The notes below the pieces were generated by a model that was not told the origin of the DNA, did not search any database, and worked only from the letters and a program-made list of their open reading frames with translations. This document shows positions 1 through 8,149 of a stretch of DNA of 64,000 nt, piece after piece; within the stretch, counting starts at the first letter, position 1, and every line of letters begins with the position of its first letter. The position numbers and the translations under genes are program-made. The stretch lies in the NCBI GenBank assembly GCA_958510825.1, contig OY294044.1, forward strand, positions 41,576,791 to 41,640,790, in the 5' to 3' direction. This stretch comes from Brachypterus glaber (lineage: Eukaryota; Arthropoda; Insecta; Coleoptera; Kateretidae).

Positions 1-2
1 AG

Positions 3-300
3 GTGTCGGCTAAGCACGAAAAAATGATTTTAAACATGTTTTTGCAGAATCCTCAATTAACCCTGTTACAAGGGACAAAAAAACTGATACAGCAAAGTTT
101 GGATATATCACATGAAACAATTCGTACTCATCTCCAGGCTCACGACAAAAGTGGCGAAGTACAATAAAGAAACCTTTGTTGAGTAAACACAGAGAGAAAA
201 ACGACTCGCGTGAGCTAAGGGACATATCGATCGAGACTGGATCAAGGTTATTTTTACCGATGAAGCTTCCTTTTGGGGTTGCATTGATCTATTATTTATT
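3..300 (+). pseudogene. Tc1/mariner-type transposase remnant (broken)
   Basis: Three reading frames together read as a Tc1/mariner DDE transposase. Frame 3 (3-164) gives a helix-turn-helix-like stretch (NPQLTLLQGTKKLI, then HETIRTHLQAHD) and ends in a stop. Frame 2 from about 177 gives KPLLSKHREK. Frame 1 from about 202 gives RLA, a TGA where the family has Trp, AKGHIDRDW, then VIFTDEASFW, which matches the family block around the first catalytic Asp. The lesions seen are at least two frame changes and one nonsense codon. The element probably begins left of the window; the later catalytic Asp residues are not found downstream. It is non-functional. The family call rests on motif recognition. 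Confidence 0.75.
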
Positions 301-720
301 AACTGTAATTAAATTAAAAAAAAATAGTATAAACATATTCTTACATAAACAATGCGAGACACGCTCTTACTTGACCGACTGTACATGCAATTATATGTGA
401 TATGTCCTTTTTTAGTGCACATACATGTAATATGTGAATATAAAATAAAATGCGTACAATTTCTAATGCGTAAAAATAACGTCTCTCTGTCTGGGGTTAC
501 ATCTTGCAGATGTATTTTATATAATCTTGAACAAATTCTGATTTGAGCGAAATAAATTTTTATTTTGGCTATAACTTTTTACCATTTATAATAGAAGAAA
601 AATTTAAAAACCACCTGAAAGGTAATAAAAATTTTCACAAAGTATGTTCCCAATAATTTTTTTATGACTAACCCCTCTCTCCCAAAATATAAAACATTGT
701 TTCTGGACATAAAAGTAAAA
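301..720. other. AT-rich spacer, nothing recognised
   Basis: Short ORFs here lack any recognisable domain and look like chance. No RNA gene or clear repeat boundary was seen. Confidence 0.5.
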
Positions 721-1245
721 AAGGGTTTCACAGTGATTTTTCAAAGAAAAATGCCAGAAACATGATTTTTTATGGTTTTTGTATGGTTTTTTGGAATTAA
801 AAAAAAAACGGAAATGATAAAATTAATATGACATCGAAAGCCATATTTAGTTTTTTTTTTCACGAAATTTTGAAATTTTGAAAACTGTAATGCACCACAG
901 CGCGTAACAGAATTGGCACAACGGGTCTTGGTTTGTCCCTAACCTTAAAAAAAAACACATAAAAATCGCCAAAATTGCCCTTGCGCTGCTACAGCTTTTA
1001 AAGCCCTACAAGAGTCAAAATTTCGTGAAAAAAACTAAATATGGTTTTCGATGTATTTTGATAAGTAGAATTTAAGATTAGATTAGTTCAGATTAGTTTT
1101 ATCATTTAATTTAATTAATTTTAATTTAATTTTATTTTATTTAATTTAATTAATTTAACGAATACTTTATCCGTTTTCTTTTAATTCCAAAAAACCATAA
1201 AAAACGTTTTTGGCAAATTTCTGGAAAAATCACTAAGAAACCCCT
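721..1245. repeat. Foldback (imperfect palindrome, about 525 bp)
   Basis: The left arm begins AAGGGTTTCACAGTGATTTT and the right arm, read in reverse complement, begins AAGGGGTTTCTTAGTGATTT. Further in, the left arm has ATTTAGTTTTTTTTTTCACG opposite CGTGAAAAAAACTAAATATG on the right. Arms are about 150 bp and diverged. The central part has an AT-rich run (about 1090-1160) built from TTTAATTTAATTAA-like words. No coding capacity. Probably an old non-autonomous DNA element; no target duplication is certain. Confidence 0.75.
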
Positions 1246-1330
1246 TAATCTGATTCGGATTTGGATTCAGCGATGAAAAATACATAAGAATAGACCTCTT
1301 TCGTCAAAAGTTCAGGGTACTTTTTTTGTG
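1246..1330. repeat. Fragment of a dispersed 'GATTCGGATTTGGATTCAGCG' repeat
   Basis: The word TTCGGATTTGGATTCAG recurs near 15718 and 26270, and inverted near 25045; a related TTCGGATTCAGCG lies near 25622. The shared core suggests a dispersed family related to the 24973-26351 palindrome. Only a short piece is present here. Confidence 0.4.
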
Positions 1331-1460
1331 GGCCTATGTAATTATTATATTATTTATTTATCTATTTATTTATTGGTTTAGAAACGTCTTGGGACTTTAC
1401 AGGAAAGTATTTTATACCAAAATGAGACAATAGTATATTAAAGTACTAGTTTCATAACAG

Positions 1461-1585
1461 CAAAATAGAAAAAATTGTTTAAAGCACTCGTTTCATAACA
1501 CGTTTTTAGCGAACTAGTACTTTAGAAAACTCGTGAGAAAAAACTTGTTATGAAACGATTGCTTTATACAATTTTTTCTATTTTG
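1461..1585. repeat. Small inverted repeat with about 40-bp arms
   Basis: The left arm AAAATAGAAAAAATTGTTTA, continuing to TTTCATAACA, pairs with the right arm TGTTATGAAACGATTGCTTT continuing to TTTTTTCTATTTT. The loop is about 45 bp. This is a hairpin-forming remnant of a MITE-like element. Confidence 0.7.
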
Positions 1586-1732
1586 TTCTAAATTAAAAAA
1601 AAAACTTACATTTAAATTGATGACCGATTTAGGGATTTTTATTTTGGGCTGGCATTACACTTTTTGCTATGTTTAAAATTCAAAGAACAAACGATATTTT
1701 GATATCTTTTTTTCTTTTTTTTTTTAACAAAA

Positions 1733-1738
1733 TTTATT
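1733..1738 (-). terminator. AATAAA polyadenylation signal of LINE-A
   Basis: On the minus strand AATAAA is followed after about 10 bases by an A-run broken by single G residues (to about 1707). This is the normal layout of an RNA 3' end copied into DNA and fixes the LINE-A 3' terminus. Confidence 0.7.
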
Positions 1739-1883
1739 TCTGACCTCTAAGACAGCTGTAAACTGATAACAAGGCCTAAACAAAATTAAATTACAATGAA
1801 TATCATTTACAAGTTAGGTTACTTATATATAATAAAAAAAAAAAAAATATTTTAATTACTGCTATCACTACTTAAATAAAGTT

Positions 1884-3497
1884 TTAAATGTTTACAAAAA
1901 GTTTATTTTTTAGTTGTTTTATTTGGTCTGGCACTTGGTTATACATATTGCGTCCAACATACATAGGTGCTGTTTGAGTTTTGCAGGTACGACGAATAGG
2001 GTTTCTTAAATGGTTTTGATTCCTTGTTGAATGATCATGAATATCTATGGCTGTTGTAACTTTTTGATTGGACTTAACATTTTCTCCAATAATTCCATGT
2101 ATGAGTTTGACAGATTCAAAATTATTCAGATTCCTTACATTCAAGAGTTTGGTTTCTTTGTGGAGTAAGCTTGTGCTGTGATATCTATTATACCCAAAAA
2201 TAAGTTTAACAGCCTTATTTTGGATAATTTGTAACAAATCCACATGTGTATCAGCAGCATTGCCCCAGCATGGTATCAGATACCTTAAATTTGATTCAAT
2301 CAGACTATGATAAACAACCTTTCTGGATCTTGTATTTAGAAAGTTAGCACATCGGTATAGTGCTCCAATTAGAGGTACTAGTTTTATGGATATTTGTTCG
2401 ATATGCTTCTCCCATGTTAACTTGTCATCGATGTGGAGTCCTAGATATTTGTTTTCACTCACTTGCTTGAGCCGTATACCATTAAAAGTGATATTTAGGT
2501 TTTGTGGCATAGGTTTGTTCTTTTGCTTTACTACCATAAATACTGTTTTACCAACATTGATGCTAAGTTTATTTCTGTAGAGCCATTGGGAATACACATG
2601 AAGGTCTTGATTAATTATGTTTATTAGGAGATCCAAGTTTCGATGAGAAAAAATTAATAACGTATCATCAGCAAATGTCAGATATTTGGCAACCAAGTTT
2701 AAATACTGTAGGCTGTGTACATAAAGTAGGTATAATATAGGCCCTAATACACTCCCCTGGGGGACCCCCATATTAATTTTTGATTTTTCACTAAATGCAC
2801 CATTTATTTCTGTATACTGAAGCCTATTTTCCAGGTAAGTTTTTAGGAGCCTGTATGCCCTGCCTCTGAAGCCCATTAAACGTAATTTTCTTAGCAACGT
2901 AGGTATATCGACGGTGTCGAATGCTTTTTCGAGATCTATAAATAGTAAGACTACATATTTATTTGCATTTAATTCTTCATGTGTATGTTCAAGCAGATCT
3001 GTCACAGCTCCTAGTGTTCCACTATTTTCTTGAAAACCAAACTGTGAAATGTCAAAACCAAAGGTTTTTTTAATAAAATCTATAATCCGTTTCTTTATGA
3101 CTACTTCTATTATTTTTGAAAATATGCTGACGATGGAGATGGGTCTATAATTGATCATCTGATCCTTTGATCCTTTTTTGAAAACAGGAATAACTTTGGA
3201 TATTTTTAATTCAGTGGGAAATTCACCTGTGCGCAATGTTTCATTTACCAACCACACTAGTTTTTCTTTGATTATATCATAAACGTTCAACAAATCTTGT
3301 TTTGAGGTGTTATCGTAACCCGAAGCATTTGACTTAATATTCTTGATTGTTGTATATATTTCTTCTGCAGTGCAAGGATACATATCTATAGATTCATCGT
3401 TGGTTTGTTCAGTGAAATTTATAGTAGTGGGCTGGGGTATTTTTTCAGCTATTTTTGCACCAATAGTAGCATAATGCTCATTAAATAATTTAGCCAT
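1884..3497 (-). pseudogene. LINE-A ORF2, reverse transcriptase and C-terminal part
   Basis: An uninterrupted 537-residue frame carrying the RT core: RPISIVSIFSKIIE (about 118-131), QFGF (152-155), motif A LDLEKAFD-type (D188, KAFD 191-194), GVPQGSVLGP (244-253) and catalytic FADD (275-278). The C-terminus has the HDHSTRNQN...YVGRNMYNQVPDQIK type seen in CR1/L2 elements. RT would make cDNA by target-primed reverse transcription. The catalytic residues are intact, but the frame is cut off from the endonuclease by frameshifts upstream. The first ATG is internal to the original ORF2, so it is not a true start. Confidence 0.85.
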
Positions 3498-3859
3498 CTT
3501 ACGTTCATCTGTAACTTGTATGTTGTTGTGTTTAATGTGACTTATTTTGTTTATTTTTTTTCTTTTTGTATTGTAAATTAAACCATTTATTACGTTCCAG
3601 CTTTTTTTATATTGCTACCAGCGTTCTCAAAATTTTTCTCTGCCCAATTCTTTTTTAGCCATTTTGACATGTTGTTGACTTCATTTTTTGCCTTTTTAAA
3701 TAAGTTCTCAGCTTGTATGCTTCCAGTTAACATATAGTTTATCTCTTTCCTTTACTTTATCAAGAAACTCTTTTGTTATCCAATAATTATTGTTTATCAA
3801 CTTTTATACTTGATATTAGTTGACTCATTTTTTGTTGAGTGAATTATATCAATTAGACT
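3498..3859 (-). pseudogene. LINE-A ORF2 linker between endonuclease and RT, frameshifted
   Basis: Pieces in different frames still read as the ORF2 linker: TKEFLDKVKERDKLYVNWK, then KAKNEVNNMSKWLKKNWAEK, then NVINGLIYNTKRKKINKISH leading into the RT frame. Several frame changes and stops separate them. This shows that the two long ORF2 frames either side were once one protein. Confidence 0.75.
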
Positions 3860-4612
3860 TTAAAAAGAGTTTATATTTTCACTTTGAACTTTAGCCTTCA
3901 GCATTTGTCGCCATTTATTTATGTTTAAAGATTTGATTTCTACAGTTTGCACTGTTTTTTTAATTTTTTTGTTTGGTAGTTTTACCTTAATTATGTTGTG
4001 ATCAGCAATACAGTTTAGTTCAATTTTTAGATCACATATGAGCTTATTGTTTGTAATAATGTGATCTATAATGCTGTCTTTGCCATTACCATGTCCATAT
4101 CGTGTTACATTTTCTTTATTAATGATATTGTTTATTTTATATCCATTTAAAACAGTAATATTTGTGTAATTTTTAACAGTATCATCAGGATTCAATAGAT
4201 CAAAGTTCATGTCCCCTACAATTATTGTATTGGACTTATTTTCTTCTAAAAACTTATCATAAAATTCTAGAAAATCTTTTGTGTTGCATATTTGTGAGCG
4301 ATAAACTATGTATATTGTGAGATTATTTTTAAGACGGATACCAGCTATGTTACATCCAGAAGGGAGTGTTCTTATATTGGTGATGATGTCATATGGGATA
4401 TTATCTTTTACATACAAAGCAGTTGAACCTCCTCGAGTATCTCTACAGTTGTGAATGGATGAGTATCCTGGCACATTGTAGTATTTAGAGTCATCTGTGT
4501 TGAGCCAAGTTTCCGCTATTGCTATGATATCAAATTTTTGTGATTTTGCTAAAATTTCTAGCTCTGCAAATTTATTTCTAACACTTCGAAAGTTTATATA
4601 CAATATCTCCAT
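3860..4612 (-). pseudogene. LINE-A ORF2, APE-type endonuclease
   Basis: A 250-residue frame with the exonuclease-III/APE fold motifs in order: N7/R9 of the INFRSVRNK start, catalytic E34 (AETW), GGSTALYVK (61-69), VYR (103-105), GDMNFD (133-138), IIDHI with D183-H184, and ADH (203-205, usually SDH). It nicks the target for priming. It starts 50 bases after the ORF1 stop. It ends early at a frameshift/stop beyond residue 250, so the endonuclease is no longer joined to RT. Confidence 0.85.
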
Positions 4613-4661
4613 TAAATGTTGTAAATTTTATTTTTTTTTTTGCGGTTTTTATTTTTTTTTT

Positions 4662-5603
4662 TTAATGTTTGAGGTCATCTTCGTGGGTGATTTTTGTTAG
4701 TTTTGACTGTTCAGTCTTTTTTATGAATATGCAGCCATCCAGAGTAAAGGCAGCCACATAATTTTTTAGTTTCTTAATTTCTCTAGCTTTTTTGAAGAGT
4801 AACTGATATTCTTTTATCAAATCATCGTTGAGAAATATTCCTTTGCCCTTAAATCCACAGTCCTTCGCTGTTATTGATCCAATTTCCTTGCGCTTTCTTA
4901 ATACGGTTTGCTTATCATCTTTATTCATAAATTCTAATATTATTGGTGAGTTATCTTCACTATTTAGTTTTTTACAGGTTCGTATCTCTACATCAGCAAT
5001 GTTCATGTAAGAGAGTAAACCATTTACTATTTGTTTTGGGGTTTTTGCTGGTTCATTTACACCAGATAATATTAGATTATTGCATTTTTTTCTTTGCTCA
5101 CTTTCACTTAATATGATTTCCATTTTCTTGACTCTTGTTTTTAAGTCTTTATTTTCGTTTTCGTAATCTTTTAGCATCTTGAGTGCTTTGTTAAGTTCTT
5201 CTTTGTGTTCATCGAAACAAGATGACATAAACTCGACAGATTTCTTTAAATCACTTATTTCTTCCTTGTATACAGCTTCTAGGTCGACTTTTAACTGTCT
5301 TAACTGCTGAGATAGTAGTTTTTCTATTATTTTTCCTACATTTTCGGCTGTTAGTTGACCCATAACCTTACTTTTTTCCCTCGTGCCACAACAAACTATT
5401 TCTTCATCCTCATTCATAACTTTTGCTTGTTGAGCACAACTTAGATGATAACTAGCCTCACAGTTTACACAATTGTAGGCCGTAACTACTTTTTTTTTGC
5501 AATGTTTGCAAGTTTTTTGACTATTTGAATCTTTGTACCTGTCAGCCATTCTAACCTCAATGCAATCTTTTATGGTCTTCTCTTTTTCACTGCAAGTAAC
5601 CAA
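4662..5603 (-). CDS. LINE-A ORF1: PHD-like finger, coiled coil, RRM-like C-terminal domain
   Basis: Uninterrupted 313 residues. A Cys-rich finger has C32-C35, C45-C48, H53-C56 and C71/C72, so the last usual C-x2-C pair is reduced to adjacent Cys. A long charged heptad-like stretch (about 85-170) suggests a coiled coil. NLILSGVNEPAKTPKQIV and later residues resemble the RRM-like nucleic-acid domain of many LINE ORF1 proteins. Role by family: RNA-binding chaperone of the retrotransposon particle. M19 (MADRYKDS) is an alternative start just before the finger. Open, but sits in a defective element. Confidence 0.8.
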   Translation of the reverse strand: MVTCSEKEKTIKDCIEVRMADRYKDSNSQKTCKHCKKKVVTAYNCVNCEASYHLSCAQQAKVMNEDEEIVCCGTREKSKVMGQLTAENVGKIIEKLLSQQLRQLKVDLEAVYKEEISDLKKSVEFMSSCFDEHKEELNKALKMLKDYENENKDLKTRVKKMEIILSESEQRKKCNNLILSGVNEPAKTPKQIVNGLLSYMNIADVEIRTCKKLNSEDNSPIILEFMNKDDKQTVLRKRKEIGSITAKDCGFKGKGIFLNDDLIKEYQLLFKKAREIKKLKNYVAAFTLDGCIFIKKTEQSKLTKITHEDDLKH

Positions 5604-5640
5604 GGCATAATTTTAAAAATTAACTTAAAACAAAATTTCG

Positions 5641-6419
5641 TAGAAAACTAAACTTAAAAGCGATGTTCACATTTGCACGGAAGACGTCATTAATTTTTCG
5701 ACAGGTACACAAAAGAAAAAAAAAGTACTAACCTCTTATGGGCCTATAAGAACACTCAAAACGCGTGTGATTATGAGCTTATAATAGTCACAAAATAGAA
5801 AAATAACTTTCAATTAATGACTAATTTATTTTTTTTATGAGAAAGAACTCTACTTCGAGACGACTGATTTTTTTAGTGTATACACGGACGAAAATTCGGT
5901 TGCCATCCTTGCTCTCCGAACACTGGCGGAAATCTCCGTAATCGTCCTAAAAACAGTGTTTTTCGTAGTATCATAAACTGTAAAAACCAAAAGTGAATAT
6001 TCAGTTACAAATGGACAGGAAGTTATTATCCTATGTACTTTACTGTACTTTAATTTTAATGTACTGCTTTAAAACCATTTGTACCGGACTAAATCTGTTT
6101 GATTTAATATTTGTTTGAGCTCTTTAACATGGTGCTCCCAAGAAAAGATTAGATAACCAAAGAACACCTACCACTATATGAAAAAAAGAATGTTGAGTAA
6201 ACTTCACTTTTATGCGCATGCGCATATGTTTTTTAAAAAATTTAGTGTATGCAACTTTAATATTCAGTTGAGAAACAACAAAAATTAATCGAGGTGATTT
6301 AATTTTGTAGGTTTGAATAAATACTTTAGAAAAATCCAAATAATATTTAGCAATTATTCAGAAATTAAATATCGATAAAAAACTTATGTCAAATTAACAA
6401 TAAAAATCAAATATCGCCC
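5641..6419. other. LINE-A 5' flank/possible 5' UTR and AT-rich spacer
   Basis: About 5641-5950 is richer in GC than its surroundings and may be LINE-A 5' UTR, which in this class carries an internal promoter, but no start motif can be assigned. The rest is AT-rich. A short frame at 6124-6339 on the minus strand has no recognisable domain. Confidence 0.4.
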
Positions 6420-6423
6420 TTAA

Positions 6424-6787
6424 TAATGGAGAGCCCCTAACACAAGCTTAAAGCTTATTTGGGGCTCTCCATGCCTTTGTACAATAACTCACCAATAAAT
6501 AAAATAAATAAATAAATATAAGATATACACATTAGGAGTTTGAACTTCATCTGAATATTCATGTTAGGCATTAAAAATGTAGTTAAAATACTTTTGACGT
6601 CATTTTAAACCCAATTTTTTATTAAAATAAACTCCCTCCAAAAAGATAGTTGAAGCTGCCTTATTTACTTGTCCCAAATTTAAAATCGATATTTCAATTA
6701 GTATAGTTTAGTATATTTTATTTCTGCACTATTACATCAGCATGGAGAGCCCCAAATAAGCTTTCGGCTTGTGCTAGGGGCTCTCCA
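6424..6787. mobile_element. MITE-like pair of inverted 43-bp palindromes
   Basis: A 43-bp unit at 6428-6470 (GGAGAGCCCC ... GGGGCTCTCC) is itself a hairpin with 10-bp perfect arms. At 6744-6786 the same unit recurs in inverted orientation with few mismatches, and similarity extends a few bases to each side (AATGGAGAG outside, CTCCATGC inside). TTAA lies just outside both ends (6420-6423 and 6788-6791), which could be a target duplication, although the left spacing is three bases longer. About 270 bp of AT-rich DNA lies between. No ORF. Confidence 0.6.
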
Positions 6788-6858
6788 TTAATTCGTTCCT
6801 TAGTTACAATGGCGGGTGAATTTTCGAATGCACTGTATGGGCGCCGGACTTAACAGCA

Positions 6859-7020
6859 AAAAATTACCACGAAGAACATTACCGCTCAGTTCTTTACCGC
6901 GATTGCCATTACCAAGCCATTACCGTGCATGTCCTTTACCGCGAAGGCCATTACCGCTCACTCCATAACAGCGAACGGTCTTTACTGCGTATGACTTTTA
7001 CAGCGAAAATCGTTTACCGC
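6859..7020. repeat. Left subrepeat array of the foldback element
   Basis: About ten degenerate units of roughly 14-18 bp, each containing a version of TTACCGCG (for example CATTACCGCTC, CTTTACCGCGAAGG, CATAACAGCGAACGG). The array is inverted relative to that at 7457-7570. Confidence 0.75.
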
Positions 7021-7171
7021 GCCATTTTAACATTATTTGTATTTTATGTACCTGAAGGTTTTTCCGTGGGATAGATGGCAGTTTGGTTTGGTTATTTATG
7101 TTTGTATTTTTTTTTATTTTATATCGATTGGTTTGTATAAATCGCTTTAAATCAGTTTAGTACGAATCGTC

Positions 7172-7447
7172 ATGTCGATCGAAATAATTAAAAGTGCTAG
7201 ATGCAAAGATCTCGCTGTATATAAACATTTCATATACAGGAAGGAAAAGACTGTTAAAAATAAAAATTTTTGGAAGTGCGTAAATTTCGACGTGCTTTGT
7301 TGCAAGGGGCGTTTGCATACTTCGGACGGAAATGTTTTAAAAGAAACTAGTCATGCCCACAACCCGGACCCAGCAGCTATTTCATGTAGAACTGTTTGTT
7401 TCTTTTCTGCAAAATATTTAATCTTTTTTTCTGCAAAAAAAAATTAA
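7172..7447 (+). CDS. FLYWCH-type zinc-finger protein fragment
   Basis: 91 residues. The N-terminal two thirds is a FLYWCH zinc finger: F20-Y22, W34-x-C36 (FWKCVNFDVLCCKGR), C43/C44, and H61-x-H63 (SHAHNP). FLYWCH fingers bind DNA or protein and occur at the N-terminus of Mutator-like transposases of the Phantom group. After about residue 72 the sequence becomes unrelated and ends, so the rest of a larger protein has been deleted. Flanked by inverted subrepeat arrays that define the element. The ATG is preceded by ATCGTC, not a strong context. Whether it is expressed is unknown. Confidence 0.7.
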   Translation: MSIEIIKSARCKDLAVYKHFIYRKEKTVKNKNFWKCVNFDVLCCKGRLHTSDGNVLKETSHAHNPDPAAISCRTVCFFSAKYLIFFSAKKN

Positions 7448-7456
7448 AATAATTAT

Positions 7457-7570
7457 GCGCGGTAATGGTTTTGGCGGTAAAGTCTATGCGAGGTAAAGTC
7501 CATGCGCGGTAAAGTAGATGCGCAGTAACGGTGGCACGGTAACGGTGTCGCGGTAATGGACTGCCCTGTA
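7457..7570. repeat. Right subrepeat array of the foldback element
   Basis: About seven degenerate units with core CGCGGTAA (for example ATGCGCGGTAAAGT, GGCACGGTAACGGT, GTCGCGGTAATGGA), the reverse complement of the left array. Unit order and spacing are not conserved between arms, as expected where subrepeats expand and contract. Confidence 0.75.
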
Positions 7571-7591
7571 AAGACCCCTAACTCCCTGTAT

Positions 7592-7925
7592 ATAATAATT
7601 AATTACAAAAAAATGTATAAAATAAAAAGATCTAAATTAATGACAAAACTTTCGAAACTTCGAAATGCATCAGGCATGTTTTACAATAAATTTTGGTTTT
7701 GACAATATAAAAAACTCCTAATTATTAAACTAATTCAACATTATGGGATAAATATTTTTCAAGAATGACAATCTTTTTGCCTGGTGCGTAATACATTGAT
7801 TTCTTTCACAACTTGTTATATTAAGATGTATTTTATTTCTGAGAAATATAAGAAATATATAATAATAAACAAGTTATTAAGGATTTGCAGTATTTTTATT
7901 TCAGCACAATTTTTTACAGGATTAT
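7592..7925. other. AT-rich spacer before the LINE-B tail
   Basis: No gene or clear repeat. The short frame at 7784-7981 runs into a tetranucleotide tract and has no domain. Confidence 0.5.

Positions 7926-7961
<36 letters not shown>
7926..7961 (-). repeat. (TAAA)n tail of LINE-B
   Basis: About nine TTTA units on the plus strand, that is TAAA units following the LINE-B 3' UTR on the minus strand. Short tandem tails are usual at the 3' ends of several LINE clades and mark the terminus. Confidence 0.75.
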
Positions 7962-8149
7962 CGGGATACCCCCTTTTTTAAATATTACAAAAATGTTTTC
8001 ACATTAAATATGTTAAAATAAATTAATAATTAATAATAATTAAGTTAGAAATATATGAAATAATTATTAAATACATAAAAATCAGATTACATAATAGAAT
8101 GTAGGAAAATAAAATAAAATACATATCTTCTAACGGGGAGTGACTGAAA

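Larger units (their letters stand above)
1707..5640 (-). mobile_element. LINE-A: non-LTR retrotransposon, CR1/L2/Jockey-like, decayed
   Basis: In minus-strand order this holds ORF1 (PHD-like finger, coiled coil), an APE-type endonuclease, a reverse transcriptase with a CR1/L2-style C-terminal region, a short 3' UTR, an AATAAA and an A-rich tail. The 3' end is well placed: AATAAA lies about 10 bases before the A-run at 1712-1727. The 5' end is uncertain; UTR may reach about 5.95 kb. ORF2 is broken between its endonuclease and RT parts, so the copy cannot move by itself. No target duplication was found. Clade is by motif style; L2 or CR1 seems closest. Confidence 0.85.
6839..7586 (+). mobile_element. 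Foldback/MULE-like element carrying a FLYWCH ORF
   Basis: Two inverted blocks of short degenerate subrepeats (about 6859-7020 and 7457-7570, core TTACCGCG on the left and CGCGGTAA on the right) enclose a FLYWCH finger ORF. The ends pair weakly as GGG...CCC and the flanks share TGTAT (6834-6838 and 7587-7591), a possible target duplication. Terminal repeats made of subrepeats are the mark of foldback elements, and FLYWCH domains are known from Phantom-type Mutator-like elements in insects. The transposase is absent, so this is a deleted, non-autonomous copy. Confidence 0.65.

Noticed and set aside
6124..6339. 71-residue minus-strand ORF upstream of LINE-A
   Set aside because: No domain; lies in AT-rich flank and does not continue the LINE ORFs.
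7926..7961. Independent microsatellite
   Set aside because: It sits exactly at the 3' end of LINE-B in tail orientation, so it is better explained as the LINE tail.
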